A stretch of 33,569 bases of DNA from Bacilli bacterium. Its GTDB lineage: Bacteria > Bacillota_I > Bacilli_A > RFN20 > CAG-288. A model generated the notes under the pieces. That model worked only from the letters and a program-made list of their open reading frames with translations. It ran no database searches and was not told the DNA's origin. Made by a program: the position numbers and the translations under genes. The stretch spans positions 1 through 33,569 of the forward strand of contig JALEUS010000052.1 in NCBI GenBank assembly GCA_022780765.1, written 5' to 3'. This document shows positions 18,438 to 27,669 of this stretch, one piece after another; within the stretch, counting starts at the first letter, position 1; every line of letters starts with the position of its first letter.

Positions 18438-19518
18438 ATTGAAGAGTTTTTTTTATAAGCAGTGGCTCATAATCAAAAAAGAGTTTACTTCAGAAACTCC
18501 TCAAGCGTTGATAATCAATTCTCTGATTGTCATCTTAGGGTCATTTATCTATGCTTTTGGATCAGCTTTCTTCATCATACCGATGAACCTGATCACTGGA
18601 GGTATATCTTCTATTGCACTTGTTGTCACCAAGTATGTAAACTTAGATATAGACATGCTTATCTTGATAATAACTTGGATCTTCTTTGTGATGGGCCTTT
18701 TTACTCTGGGAGTAAAGTATTCAATAAGAACACTTCTTTTTACCATCACCAATCCTCTTTTTATCATGATGTTTCAGCAGATAATAAAATCGGTGACAAT
18801 AGGAGGAGTAAACGTCTTAGATGTGACCAAAGTAACTGAGATTGTAATCGGTGACTTTAAAATTCAACAGGAAGGAGTCAGAGTTCTCTCCTATATAGCA
18901 TCCTCATTAATCGGTGGTTCAATTTTAGGTATTGGTGTTGGAGTTGCTCTTGCAGGAGGAGGTTCTTCTGGAGGAACTGACGTCATCAATCTACTTGTTA
19001 GAAAATATTTTCATATCAAAGTAGGAGTCACCTCTTTTACTCAGGATATCATCATTATCATCATCGGTTTTTTCACATTTGATATGAACTTTATAGCATC
19101 GTGTTTCGGTATAATATCAGCACTTTTGTGCTCTATCTTGATAGATAAGGTATCCTTTGGAAACAGTCAGTCTTATGTCGCTTTGATCTGCACTGACAAG
19201 TGGTACATCATCAATGAGAGGATAATGAACGAGACGACCAGGGGAACAACTCTGGTCTCAATAAAAGGCGGATACTTAAAGAAGGATACCAATCTGATTG
19301 AAGTGTGCTTTGATAAGAGAGACTACGCATCGATAAAAGGTATCATTTTAAAAATCGATCCAAACGCTTTCATCACTGTCATGAAAGCCAGTGAAATAAT
19401 AGGATACGGTTTTACAAGGAAGACGCCGAAGGTTGAAGATATCTCTTCTCTTGATCTGAGCGAGAAAGAGAAGAAGTATTATCTGAAGAGAGCAGATAAA
19501 AAAAGGAAAAGTAATTAG
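18430..19518 (+). CDS. YitT/DUF2179 family membrane protein
   Basis: FIIPMNLITGGISSIALV, ALAGGGSSGGTDVIN, and a C-terminal DUF2179-like domain (MKASEIIGYGF). Start overlaps the prfB stop. Confidence 0.85.
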   Translation: MDRLKSFFYKQWLIIKKEFTSETPQALIINSLIVILGSFIYAFGSAFFIIPMNLITGGISSIALVVTKYVNLDIDMLILIITWIFFVMGLFTLGVKYSIRTLLFTITNPLFIMMFQQIIKSVTIGGVNVLDVTKVTEIVIGDFKIQQEGVRVLSYIASSLIGGSILGIGVGVALAGGGSSGGTDVINLLVRKYFHIKVGVTSFTQDIIIIIIGFFTFDMNFIASCFGIISALLCSILIDKVSFGNSQSYVALICTDKWYIINERIMNETTRGTTLVSIKGGYLKKDTNLIEVCFDKRDYASIKGIILKIDPNAFITVMKASEIIGYGFTRKTPKVEDISSLDLSEKEKKYYLKRADKKRKSN

Positions 19519-19527
19519 GAAAGAATT

Positions 19528-21501
19528 ATGATTGATGAGACTCACAGATTTAAGATAGAGAGCAAGTTTTCTCCAACTGGTGATCAACCGCAGGCTATCT
19601 CTTCTCTCGTCGATGGAATAAGAGAAGGGAAAAGATGGCAGGTTTTAAAGGGAGCTACCGGAACTGGTAAGACTTTTACTATGGCTAATATCATAGAGAG
19701 AGTTCAAAGGACAACGATGGTTTTGGTTCACAATAAGACCTTAGCAGCTCAGCTTTTCGGTGAGTTAAAAGAGCTCTTTCCTAATAACAGAGTCGAGTAC
19801 TTCATCTCAAATTTCGATTTCTATCAGCCAGAGGCTTACATTCCTAAAACTGATACCTACATAGATAAACAGGTTGTCATGAACGATGAGATAGAGATGA
19901 TGCGCTCAAGCGCAGTCAATTCTCTTCTGGAAAGAAAAGATACCATCGTCGTCTGCTCAGTTGCTTCAATCTATGGTTTAAGCGATCCTGATGAGTATAG
20001 AAATCTCTCCTTCACTCTCCATGTGGGAGAACCTTTCAATTCTTTTGAGATAGCAAAGAAGCTTGTGATCTCTCAGTATAAGAGAAATGATGTATCTCTT
20101 GAGAAAGGAACATTCAGAATAAAAGGAGAGTGCATGGATATCTGCCCTCCATCAAACGATGACTATTACATAAGAGTTTACAGTGATTTTGACACCATCT
20201 CTGAGATATACAAGATGAAGATGACTACCGATGAAGTCATCTACAGCATGGAGTATTATCCTATCTTTCCTGCTCATGAGCACGCATCAGGTCTGGAGAG
20301 ATTATCAAGAGCATTGGGTACAATAAAAGAAGAATTAACTGAGAGATTAGCTTTCTTTGAAAAAGAAGGTAAGCTGCTTGAATGTGAGAGATTAAAGATG
20401 AGAACTGAGCACGACTTAGACTCTTTGAGAGAATTTGGAATGTGTGCAGGAGTTGAAAACTACTCTCGTCACTTCGATGGAAGAAAAGAAGGAGAGACTC
20501 CTTATACTCTTTTAGATTACTTTCCTAAAGACTTCCTTCTTTTTATCGATGAGTCTCATGTTTCAATTCCTCAGATATCAGGAATGTATAACGGAGACAG
20601 AGCCAGGAAGAAGACTTTAGTAGATTATGGTTTTAGATTGCCTAGTGCTTTAGATAACAGACCTTTGAGGTACGATGAGTTTGAAAAGAAAATAAACAAC
20701 GTCATATGTCTATCGGCTACTCCTGGTGATTACGAGTTAGAAAAATGTGATAACAGACCGGTAGAACAGCTTATCAGACCTACAGGTCTTTTAGATCCTA
20801 TAATAGAAGTCAGATACAATTCTAATAATCCGATATACGATCTGCTTGAAGAGATAAAGAAGAGGATTGAGAAAAATGAGAGAGTTTTAGTGATATCTTT
20901 GACCATCAAAGACGCTGAGAATCTCACTCAGTTTTTAAAAGAGAGAAAGATAAAGGTCACTTATATTCAGCATGAGATCTTGACTCTTGAAAGAACTGAG
21001 ATCATCTACAAACTGAGAAAAGGAATCTATGATGTTGTCGTTGGAATCAATCTCTTAAGAGAAGGCCTAGATATTCCAGAGGTCTCTTTGATAGCGATAT
21101 TAGATAGCGATAGGCAAGGCTTTTTAAGAAGCGAGAGATCTCTGACTCAGATAGTCGGAAGAGCTGCCAGAAATGAAAATGGAAGAGTCATCATGTACTG
21201 TGATAACATCTCTGAAGCTATGAGAAGAACTATCGATGAGACAAAGAGAAGAAGGATGATTCAAAACAGGTACAATGAGGAACACAACATCACTCCAAAG
21301 ACAATAAAGAAAGCGATCATTGAACCTGTGAGGATGATAGAGAGCAAGATAAAAGTTGAAAACGAAGCTAAACTATCTAAAAAGGAACTTGATAACATCA
21401 TTAAGAAGCTGACAGCTGAGATGATGAAAGCCAGCAAAGAATTAGATTTTGAAAAAGCAGCTCTTTTGAGAGACAAAATATTTGAACTTAAATCGAGGTG
21501 A
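19528..21501 (+). CDS. uvrB: Excinuclease ABC subunit B
   Basis: FSPTGDQPQAI, LKGATGTGKTFTMAN, YFISNFDFYQPEAYIPKTDTYIDK, VGINLLREGLDIPEVSLIAILDSDRQGFLRS, C-terminal UVR domain. Confidence 0.97.
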   Translation: MIDETHRFKIESKFSPTGDQPQAISSLVDGIREGKRWQVLKGATGTGKTFTMANIIERVQRTTMVLVHNKTLAAQLFGELKELFPNNRVEYFISNFDFYQPEAYIPKTDTYIDKQVVMNDEIEMMRSSAVNSLLERKDTIVVCSVASIYGLSDPDEYRNLSFTLHVGEPFNSFEIAKKLVISQYKRNDVSLEKGTFRIKGECMDICPPSNDDYYIRVYSDFDTISEIYKMKMTTDEVIYSMEYYPIFPAHEHASGLERLSRALGTIKEELTERLAFFEKEGKLLECERLKMRTEHDLDSLREFGMCAGVENYSRHFDGRKEGETPYTLLDYFPKDFLLFIDESHVSIPQISGMYNGDRARKKTLVDYGFRLPSALDNRPLRYDEFEKKINNVICLSATPGDYELEKCDNRPVEQLIRPTGLLDPIIEVRYNSNNPIYDLLEEIKKRIEKNERVLVISLTIKDAENLTQFLKERKIKVTYIQHEILTLERTEIIYKLRKGIYDVVVGINLLREGLDIPEVSLIAILDSDRQGFLRSERSLTQIVGRAARNENGRVIMYCDNISEAMRRTIDETKRRRMIQNRYNEEHNITPKTIKKAIIEPVRMIESKIKVENEAKLSKKELDNIIKKLTAEMMKASKELDFEKAALLRDKIFELKSR

Positions 21502-21504
21502 TAA

Positions 21505-22752
21505 ATGGCTACTGTTCTTCTGATAATTATTTACATGATCTTCATATCATTAGGTTTACCAGATTCGATGTTAGGATCTTCTTTTCCTGCGATAGCTGAC
21601 AATATAAAGGCACCTATTCAGTTCACTTCTTACATTTCACCTATCACATCAATATGCACTATTCTCTCTTCTCTCTGCGCTCCTTTTTTGATAAAAAGAT
21701 TTAAAGAGCAGTACGTCATCTCTTTTTCAATCATGCTGACTGCTATAGGACTTTTGATCTTCTCCTTCGCAAGAGAAAACACGCTATATCTTCTTTTTAT
21801 TTCAGCTGTTCCTTTAGGATTAGGAGCAGGTGCAATCGATGCATCTATAAACAATTATGTTGCTTTACATTATAAAGCAATTCATATGAATTGGCTCCAC
21901 TGCTGCTGGGGAGTAGGAGCTTCGATTTCACCTATGATAATAGGGGCGTTCATAGATCCAAACAACAATTCCAAGGGATGGAATATCGGTATTTTAACAG
22001 TATCTATAATCCAGTTTGTAATCATGTTCATCTCTTTTATCTCTGTACCTCTGTGGAACAGAATGAAAGTCAAAGAAGATAAGAAGGAAGAGAAAAAGGA
22101 AGATTATAAATATGTAATACTTTTTAAAAATCCTGTTTTCTATCTCACTGTATTAGCTTTTTTCTGCTACTGCGGTCTTGAGACGACAATGGGACTGTGG
22201 ACTGGATCATATCTCAATTATGGAAAAGGATTTGATACTGCTCAAGCAGCTTCTTTATCTTCTTTCTTCTTCATCGGAATCACTGTCGGAAGATTCATTT
22301 CTGGTCCCTTATCATTGAAGATAAAAGAGAACAATATGATCAGGATAGGAGAGATAATCATCTCTATCTCAATGGTCTTTATGATCATCTCCTCCGTGTA
22401 TCAAGAGGAGTATACAAAGAGCCTTGCCTTAGCTTCTATTGTCATCTGCGGTTTAGGATGCGCTCCTATCTATCCAGCTATCATAAGATTGACTCCTTAC
22501 AGATTCTCCAAAGCAGGAAGTCAGAAAGCTATGTCATTAGAGGTTGCGATAGCCTACATTGGAAATCTGATATCTCCATTTATCTTTGGAGAGATTGCAA
22601 AAGCAATAAACAATTATCTTATTCTTCCTTACATTATTATCACTTTTCTATCTGTGATGATTCTCTGCCATGAGATAATCAATATCAGACTAAAGAAGAG
22701 AGATAGCATTTTAAATGATGAAGATAAGAAGAAGTATCTAGCAGAGGTGTGA
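21505..22752 (+). CDS. Major facilitator superfamily transporter (FucP/sugar-type-like)
   Basis: About 12 TM segments; GLPDSMLGSSFPAIA start typical of MFS; central loop rich in K/E. Confidence 0.8.
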   Translation: MATVLLIIIYMIFISLGLPDSMLGSSFPAIADNIKAPIQFTSYISPITSICTILSSLCAPFLIKRFKEQYVISFSIMLTAIGLLIFSFARENTLYLLFISAVPLGLGAGAIDASINNYVALHYKAIHMNWLHCCWGVGASISPMIIGAFIDPNNNSKGWNIGILTVSIIQFVIMFISFISVPLWNRMKVKEDKKEEKKEDYKYVILFKNPVFYLTVLAFFCYCGLETTMGLWTGSYLNYGKGFDTAQAASLSSFFFIGITVGRFISGPLSLKIKENNMIRIGEIIISISMVFMIISSVYQEEYTKSLALASIVICGLGCAPIYPAIIRLTPYRFSKAGSQKAMSLEVAIAYIGNLISPFIFGEIAKAINNYLILPYIIITFLSVMILCHEIINIRLKKRDSILNDEDKKKYLAEV

Positions 22753-22754
22753 TC

Positions 22755-23588
22755 ATGAAAGAGATAGACAAGTATACGCTGTTTTTATCAAAAACATATA
22801 GAAGGAAACTTTTTTCTAAGTTTCTAGCTGCCATAACTGATTTTAAACTCGTTCAACCTGGAGATAGAATCTGTGTCTGTATCTCAGGGGGAAAAGACTC
22901 TATGCTGATGGCAAAATTGTGGATGATGTATAATGAGTATATCAACAGCGATTTAAAGATCTTTTATCTGGTGATGAATCCAGGATACAACAAAGTCAAT
23001 CTGGATATGATCAAAGATAATTTAAAGAGATTGAATATAGAAGCGAAGATTGTTGATACTGATATATTCAAAGTCGCTTACGCTCAAGAGAAATCTCCTT
23101 GTTACCTGTGCGCAAAGATGAGAAGAGGAGCTTTATACAGGATTGCAAAAGAGGAAGGATGCAACAAGATATCTTTAGGACATCACTATGATGATGTTAT
23201 TGAGACCACTTTGATGAACATGTTAAATGCAGGTTCTTTTCAGACGATGCTACCTAAAGTCCACTCTGATAATTACAAGGGAATGGAACTCATCCGTCCT
23301 ATGTATTACATAAGAGAGAAAGATATTCTTCTCTTCTGTGAGAAGATGAATCTGTCTTTTATAAGGTGTGCTTGCAAGTTCACAGAAAAGACCACAACAG
23401 GTGAGATCAAAAGTCAGAGAAAAGAGACAAAACTGTTGATAGCAAAACTGAAAAAAGAGATGAATGAGCACGTTGAAGAGAATATCTTCTCAGCTGCAAA
23501 CAACGTCGTATTTGAAAAGATTTTAGGATACAAAGATGATCAAGGCCATCACTCTTTTTTAGAGATATATGATAAGGAAGGTAAGTAA
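22755..23588 (+). CDS. TtcA/TtuA-family PP-loop ATPase (tRNA thiolation-like)
   Basis: CISGGKDSMLMAKL PP-loop, CYLCAKMRRGALYRIAKEEGCNKISLGHHYDDVIETTLMNML. Confidence 0.83.
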   Translation: MKEIDKYTLFLSKTYRRKLFSKFLAAITDFKLVQPGDRICVCISGGKDSMLMAKLWMMYNEYINSDLKIFYLVMNPGYNKVNLDMIKDNLKRLNIEAKIVDTDIFKVAYAQEKSPCYLCAKMRRGALYRIAKEEGCNKISLGHHYDDVIETTLMNMLNAGSFQTMLPKVHSDNYKGMELIRPMYYIREKDILLFCEKMNLSFIRCACKFTEKTTTGEIKSQRKETKLLIAKLKKEMNEHVEENIFSAANNVVFEKILGYKDDQGHHSFLEIYDKEGK

Positions 23589-25184
23589 ATGTTGATTTTA
23601 GAGAATATTTCAAAACAGTATGGAGGAAGAACTCTTTTTAAAGATGTCAACCTGTCTTTTAAAAAAGGAGAATGCTACGGAATAATTGGAGCAAACGGAG
23701 CAGGTAAATCCACTCTTTTAAAAATTATTTCAGGTGAGATAGAATCCACAGATGGACACATCTATCTTGATGAGAAAGAGAGAATGTCAGTTTTAAAACA
23801 GGATCATGATGCTTTCGATGAAGAAGAGGTTTTAAGAACTGTTTTATTAGGTCATAAAAGACTTGTTGATATCATGGATCAGAAAGAGAAACTCTACAGC
23901 AAGAAAGACTTCTCAGAGGATGATGGTCTTCTGGTTGCGGATTTAGAAAATGAGTTTTTAGAGATGAACGGATGGGAAGCAGAAAGCAATGCTGAAAATC
24001 TTTTAAACAGCATAGGTGTCCCTTCTTTATTTCATCATCTGAAGATGAAAGAATTAGATCCGAAGATGAAAGTCAAAGTGCTTCTAGCTCAAGCTCTTTT
24101 TGATAATCCTGATATACTGATCTTAGATGAGCCTACAAACGGACTTGATTCTCACACATGCACCTGGCTTGAAGATTATCTTATCGATTTTGAAAATACC
24201 ATTCTTATAGTCTCACATGACAGATACTTTTTAAATAGGGTATGCACAAGGATCTTGGATGTCGATTATTCTGCTATCAATGAGTTTGTCGGTAATTATG
24301 ATTTCTGGGTAGAATCATCGATGCTCATTCAAAGTCAGATGAAGCAGCAGAACAAGAAGAAAGAAGAGAAAATCAAAGAGCTTGAAGAGTTCATCAGAAG
24401 ATTTGGAGCTAACTTATCAAAATCAAAACAGGCAACATCGAGAAAAAAATCTTTAGAAAAGATCAAATTAGATGAGATAAAACCATCATCTAGAAAGTAT
24501 CCTTTCATCTCTTTTAAAAGTGAGTACAATTTGGGGAATGACATACTCGAAGTGAAAAATCTCTCCTCAGCTTCTTTCTTTGAAAAGATGAACTTCATCT
24601 TAAAAAAGAGCGATAAAGTAGCTTTCTTAGCTGATAATTCTTTAGCTGTCACTAGGTTATTTAATATCTTGACTTCTAATGAAGAAGCGGATTCTGGTAC
24701 CTTTAAATTCGGAATCACAATCCATCCTAGTTATCTTCCTTCATCTCTGCAGGAGTTTGAAAACATCGAAGACAATCTGATAGATTATCTTAGACCGTAT
24801 GGGAAAGAAGATAGCGATCTTTACATAAGAGGATATTTAGGAAGGATGCTTTTTTCAGGAGATGAAGCAAAGAAAAAAGTTGAAGTTTTATCTGGTGGAG
24901 AGAAGGTCCGTTTAAGATTCTGTAGAGTGATGCTTGATCCTGGTAATCTTATAATCCTTGATGATCCTACCAACCATTTGGATTTAGAATCTATCGAGTC
25001 TTTAAATAAAGCGATGAGCGAGTGCAAAGGGGTTCTTCTTTTTTACTCTCATGACAGACAGCTTATGAAGTCTATTGCAAACAGATTCATCTACATAAAG
25101 AATGATCTTTCTATAATCGATAGAGAGATGAACTACGATGAATTTGAACAGTTCATGTATCAGAAAGAAGGTATCACCATATAA
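23589..25184 (+). CDS. ABC-F family ATPase (two fused NBDs)
   Basis: GANGAGKSTLLKI; LDEPTNGLD; second NBD LSGGEKVRLRFCRVMLDPGNLIILDDPTNHLD; inter-domain K/E-rich linker. Confidence 0.9.
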   Translation: MLILENISKQYGGRTLFKDVNLSFKKGECYGIIGANGAGKSTLLKIISGEIESTDGHIYLDEKERMSVLKQDHDAFDEEEVLRTVLLGHKRLVDIMDQKEKLYSKKDFSEDDGLLVADLENEFLEMNGWEAESNAENLLNSIGVPSLFHHLKMKELDPKMKVKVLLAQALFDNPDILILDEPTNGLDSHTCTWLEDYLIDFENTILIVSHDRYFLNRVCTRILDVDYSAINEFVGNYDFWVESSMLIQSQMKQQNKKKEEKIKELEEFIRRFGANLSKSKQATSRKKSLEKIKLDEIKPSSRKYPFISFKSEYNLGNDILEVKNLSSASFFEKMNFILKKSDKVAFLADNSLAVTRLFNILTSNEEADSGTFKFGITIHPSYLPSSLQEFENIEDNLIDYLRPYGKEDSDLYIRGYLGRMLFSGDEAKKKVEVLSGGEKVRLRFCRVMLDPGNLIILDDPTNHLDLESIESLNKAMSECKGVLLFYSHDRQLMKSIANRFIYIKNDLSIIDREMNYDEFEQFMYQKEGITI

Positions 25185-25186
25185 AG

Positions 25187-25726
25187 ATGATAGAGGAAGA
25201 AAAAGAATCTGTCAGAAGAGAGATGAAAGAGTATAGAAGATCTTTTACTTTATCAGAGAAAAGAAGAAAAGATGAAATCATCTTTAAGAAGGTGACAAAA
25301 AATAAGAGAGTTCTCGCTGGAAAAAAGATAGGAATATATCTTTCAAAAGAAGAAGAGATAGATACAAAGAAGATAATAACTCAACTTTTATCTATGGATA
25401 AGAAGGTGTATATTCCTAAAGTTATAGGTGATGATCTTATATTCACTCATTTTGATGGAAACTATAGTCTTCTTGTGAAAAACAGATTTAACATTTTAGA
25501 AGTTGATGACAAGTTTGCTAAAGATGTTGACATTGATGTTTTAATTCTCCCAGCTCTATCAGTAGATAAAAAAGGATATCGTTTAGGATATGGGAAAGGT
25601 TTCTTTGACAGATATCTTTTAAACAAGAAAGTGTACTCGATTGCTCTTGTCTATAAAAGACAGATTGTAAATTCTCTACCTTCCTTGTGTACAGATTATA
25701 AGGTAGATGAGTATATCTCAGATTAA
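25187..25726 (+). CDS. 5-formyltetrahydrofolate cyclo-ligase family protein
   Basis: KKIGIYLSKEEEIDT, KKVYIPKV, RLGYGKGFFDRYL motif near the C-terminus. Confidence 0.87.
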   Translation: MIEEEKESVRREMKEYRRSFTLSEKRRKDEIIFKKVTKNKRVLAGKKIGIYLSKEEEIDTKKIITQLLSMDKKVYIPKVIGDDLIFTHFDGNYSLLVKNRFNILEVDDKFAKDVDIDVLILPALSVDKKGYRLGYGKGFFDRYLLNKKVYSIALVYKRQIVNSLPSLCTDYKVDEYISD

Positions 25727-25815
25727 TGAGTGAAAATATCACAAATCATTTTTGTATCCATTTTTATTGAATTTATTATCAGACCACAATTTATACTTTA
25801 ATAGGGAATTTTGAA

Positions 25816-26305
25816 ATGAAGATTCATCCAAAATGTAATTATAAAACCGAAGAAAGTATGAATTATTGTCCTCGATGTTGAAGTATGATAAACGAGACTT
25901 TTCAATAAGATTTTATATGAGGAATACAATACTGAATCAAATACGGCTAGGTATCTTATTCCTAGACGAGATCTGGTCATGTTTTTTTGTTAAAATTTTT
26001 CACTGTTTGTCTGTACTCTTTTTATGGGTTTTCCTTCTCTCAGCAAGGAATTTAATATTCTTTATGCTGATGAGCACAGAATCAGTCCTTATCTATCGCT
26101 TTTATAAAACATACTCACCTTTGGAATATACTGGTCATTCATTAAGGAAAGAAGAGTTGAAAATTTTTCACCTATAAAAATGTAAACAACAGTTTTACAA
26201 CTATTATCTACATCTTCTATTATGTTCTCTCCGGTCTGTTTTTTGATGTTACAACCTTGTTTTTATTTAGATACGAACTCAATAAGCACAGCAAGATTTA
26301 AAGAG
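25816..26305 (+). pseudogene. Decayed zinc-ribbon plus transmembrane protein
   Basis: From ATG 25816: MKIHPKCNYKTEESMNYCPRC*SMINE. Other frames give hydrophobic stretches, then NVNNSFTTIIYIFYYVLSGLFFDVTTLFLFRYELNKHSKI*. Interrupted by many stops. Confidence 0.6.
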
Positions 26306-26885
26306 AAAGCAGCTGTTTAAAATAAGGAAGTTCATCACAGAATTCACAGAATGTATGCCACTCTTTTAATCTGTGATTCTTTCTCTGCTGATACATGGTT
26401 TTTAATTGCTGATAATTGGTAGTCATCGTTGCTCCAAGGCAGAATCCACAAGGTAAAGAAGCGATGAGTTCTCGCCATTTATCTTTTTTCTTCTCATCTT
26501 GATCATCCATCTCATTGTACTGTTTTATGAGCTTTTCCATTATTGCTAAGATCTCTTTATTTGTCTCTTTTACACACTGAGATGAAATATCGAATTTTAA
26601 AAGGCAGTGCATGGTGGATTGAGAGGAGACAAAATCAAACCAGTGGTATCTCTGCGCCTGTTTCCAAAAGTATAAAGGAGCAGTTAAATCCATCTGAACT
26701 ATGATTCCTTTTAGATAGTTGTCATGTCCGGTTCCTGTAGGTACACTTCCCAGTTTTATTCCTCGTGAGAGATCTTTTTCAGTGATAGTCTGATGATTCA
26801 AAAATTTCGTTCTCATCGGATTTCCGCTTGCTATTATTGCTCTATCAACTCCGTAAACCTGAACGTTCTCAATTTTAAATTCCAT
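26298..26885 (-). CDS. Divergent ThyX-like (flavin-dependent thymidylate synthase superfamily) protein
   Basis: APLYFWKQAQRYH aligns with the ThyX block aPiFvaRQWvRHR. C-terminal LPCGFCLGATMTTNYQQLKTMYQQRKNHRLKEW resembles ThyX LP...T.NaRsL.nFl.lR...HAQ.EI. Overlaps folD and lies near dCMP deaminase. Confidence 0.65.
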   Translation of the reverse strand: MEFKIENVQVYGVDRAIIASGNPMRTKFLNHQTITEKDLSRGIKLGSVPTGTGHDNYLKGIIVQMDLTAPLYFWKQAQRYHWFDFVSSQSTMHCLLKFDISSQCVKETNKEILAIMEKLIKQYNEMDDQDEKKKDKWRELIASLPCGFCLGATMTTNYQQLKTMYQQRKNHRLKEWHTFCEFCDELPYFKQLLSL

Positions 26886-27666
26886 TTCTCTTTCCCTCCA
26901 ATATGTTTTCTAAAAGAGCAACTCTTGTAAGCAAACCTACTCCTTTAGGTACAGGTGACTGATACTTGACTTTTAAGTTAGGAATAACATCTCCTTTGAG
27001 TTTGCCATTTTCTCTGTTTATCCCAACATCAATGATGTATGCATCATCTTTAAATAAGAAAGTGTCATCTAAAAAATAGGTTTTCCCTACTGCTACGATG
27101 ATGAGATCTGCATTTTTCACATATGAGAAGAGATCATCTCTTCTAGTGTGTGAATGAGTTATAGTGACATTGCAATTTTTATTTAACAGCAGAGAAGCAA
27201 TCGGTTTACCTACGATGTTGCTTCTTCCTATAATAAGTGCATTTTTAGATTCGTAATCATAGTTTAAAGAATCTAAGTACATGATTATTCCTTTTGGAGT
27301 GCAGGGAGTAAAAAGACTTAACGGATGAAATCCATCGATGTCTTTTTTATATGAGATAGATAAAGCGATCTTCTTTTCATCGATGTGCGAAGGTAAAGGA
27401 AGCTGTACTATGATTCCACAGATCGATTCATCTTTATTAGCTTCATCTATAATTGAGAGAATATCTTCTTCTTTGATGTTTTCATCAAGTTTTTTTAAAA
27501 CAGGTTTTATTCCGACTTCTAAAGCATCTTTTATCTTACCTTTGACATAAGCGTTGCTGGCTTCATTGTCACCTACTTGAATAATTAAAAAAGATACTTC
27601 ATCAAAGAGAGAAACTTCCTTTTTTATCTCTTCTTTTTTGAATTTGACAAAATCAACAATTTCCAT
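26875..27666 (-). CDS. folD: Bifunctional methylene-THF dehydrogenase/methenyl-THF cyclohydrolase
   Basis: YVKGKIKDALEVGI, GIIVQLPLPSHIDEKK, KDIDGFHP, ALIIGRSNIVGKPIASLLL, PVPKGVGLLTRVALLEN. Confidence 0.95.
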   Translation of the reverse strand: MEIVDFVKFKKEEIKKEVSLFDEVSFLIIQVGDNEASNAYVKGKIKDALEVGIKPVLKKLDENIKEEDILSIIDEANKDESICGIIVQLPLPSHIDEKKIALSISYKKDIDGFHPLSLFTPCTPKGIIMYLDSLNYDYESKNALIIGRSNIVGKPIASLLLNKNCNVTITHSHTRRDDLFSYVKNADLIIVAVGKTYFLDDTFLFKDDAYIIDVGINRENGKLKGDVIPNLKVKYQSPVPKGVGLLTRVALLENILEGKRNGI

Positions 27667-27669
27667 AAT

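Noticed and set aside
18462-18839. 125-aa + strand ORF inside the YitT-like gene
   Set aside because: Out-of-frame overlap with a well-supported membrane protein; composition (His/Cys/Tyr-rich) looks non-coding.
25816-25900. UGA recoding (Gly or selenocysteine) at CPRC-TGA
   Set aside because: Many additional TAA/TGA/TAG stops follow, UGA is a normal terminator elsewhere in the window, and no SECIS-like hairpin is evident.
25866-26177. 103-aa ORF as a gene
   Set aside because: It begins inside the zinc-ribbon remnant in a different frame, and hydrophobic coding-like stretches continue past its stop in yet another frame; consistent with a pseudogene.
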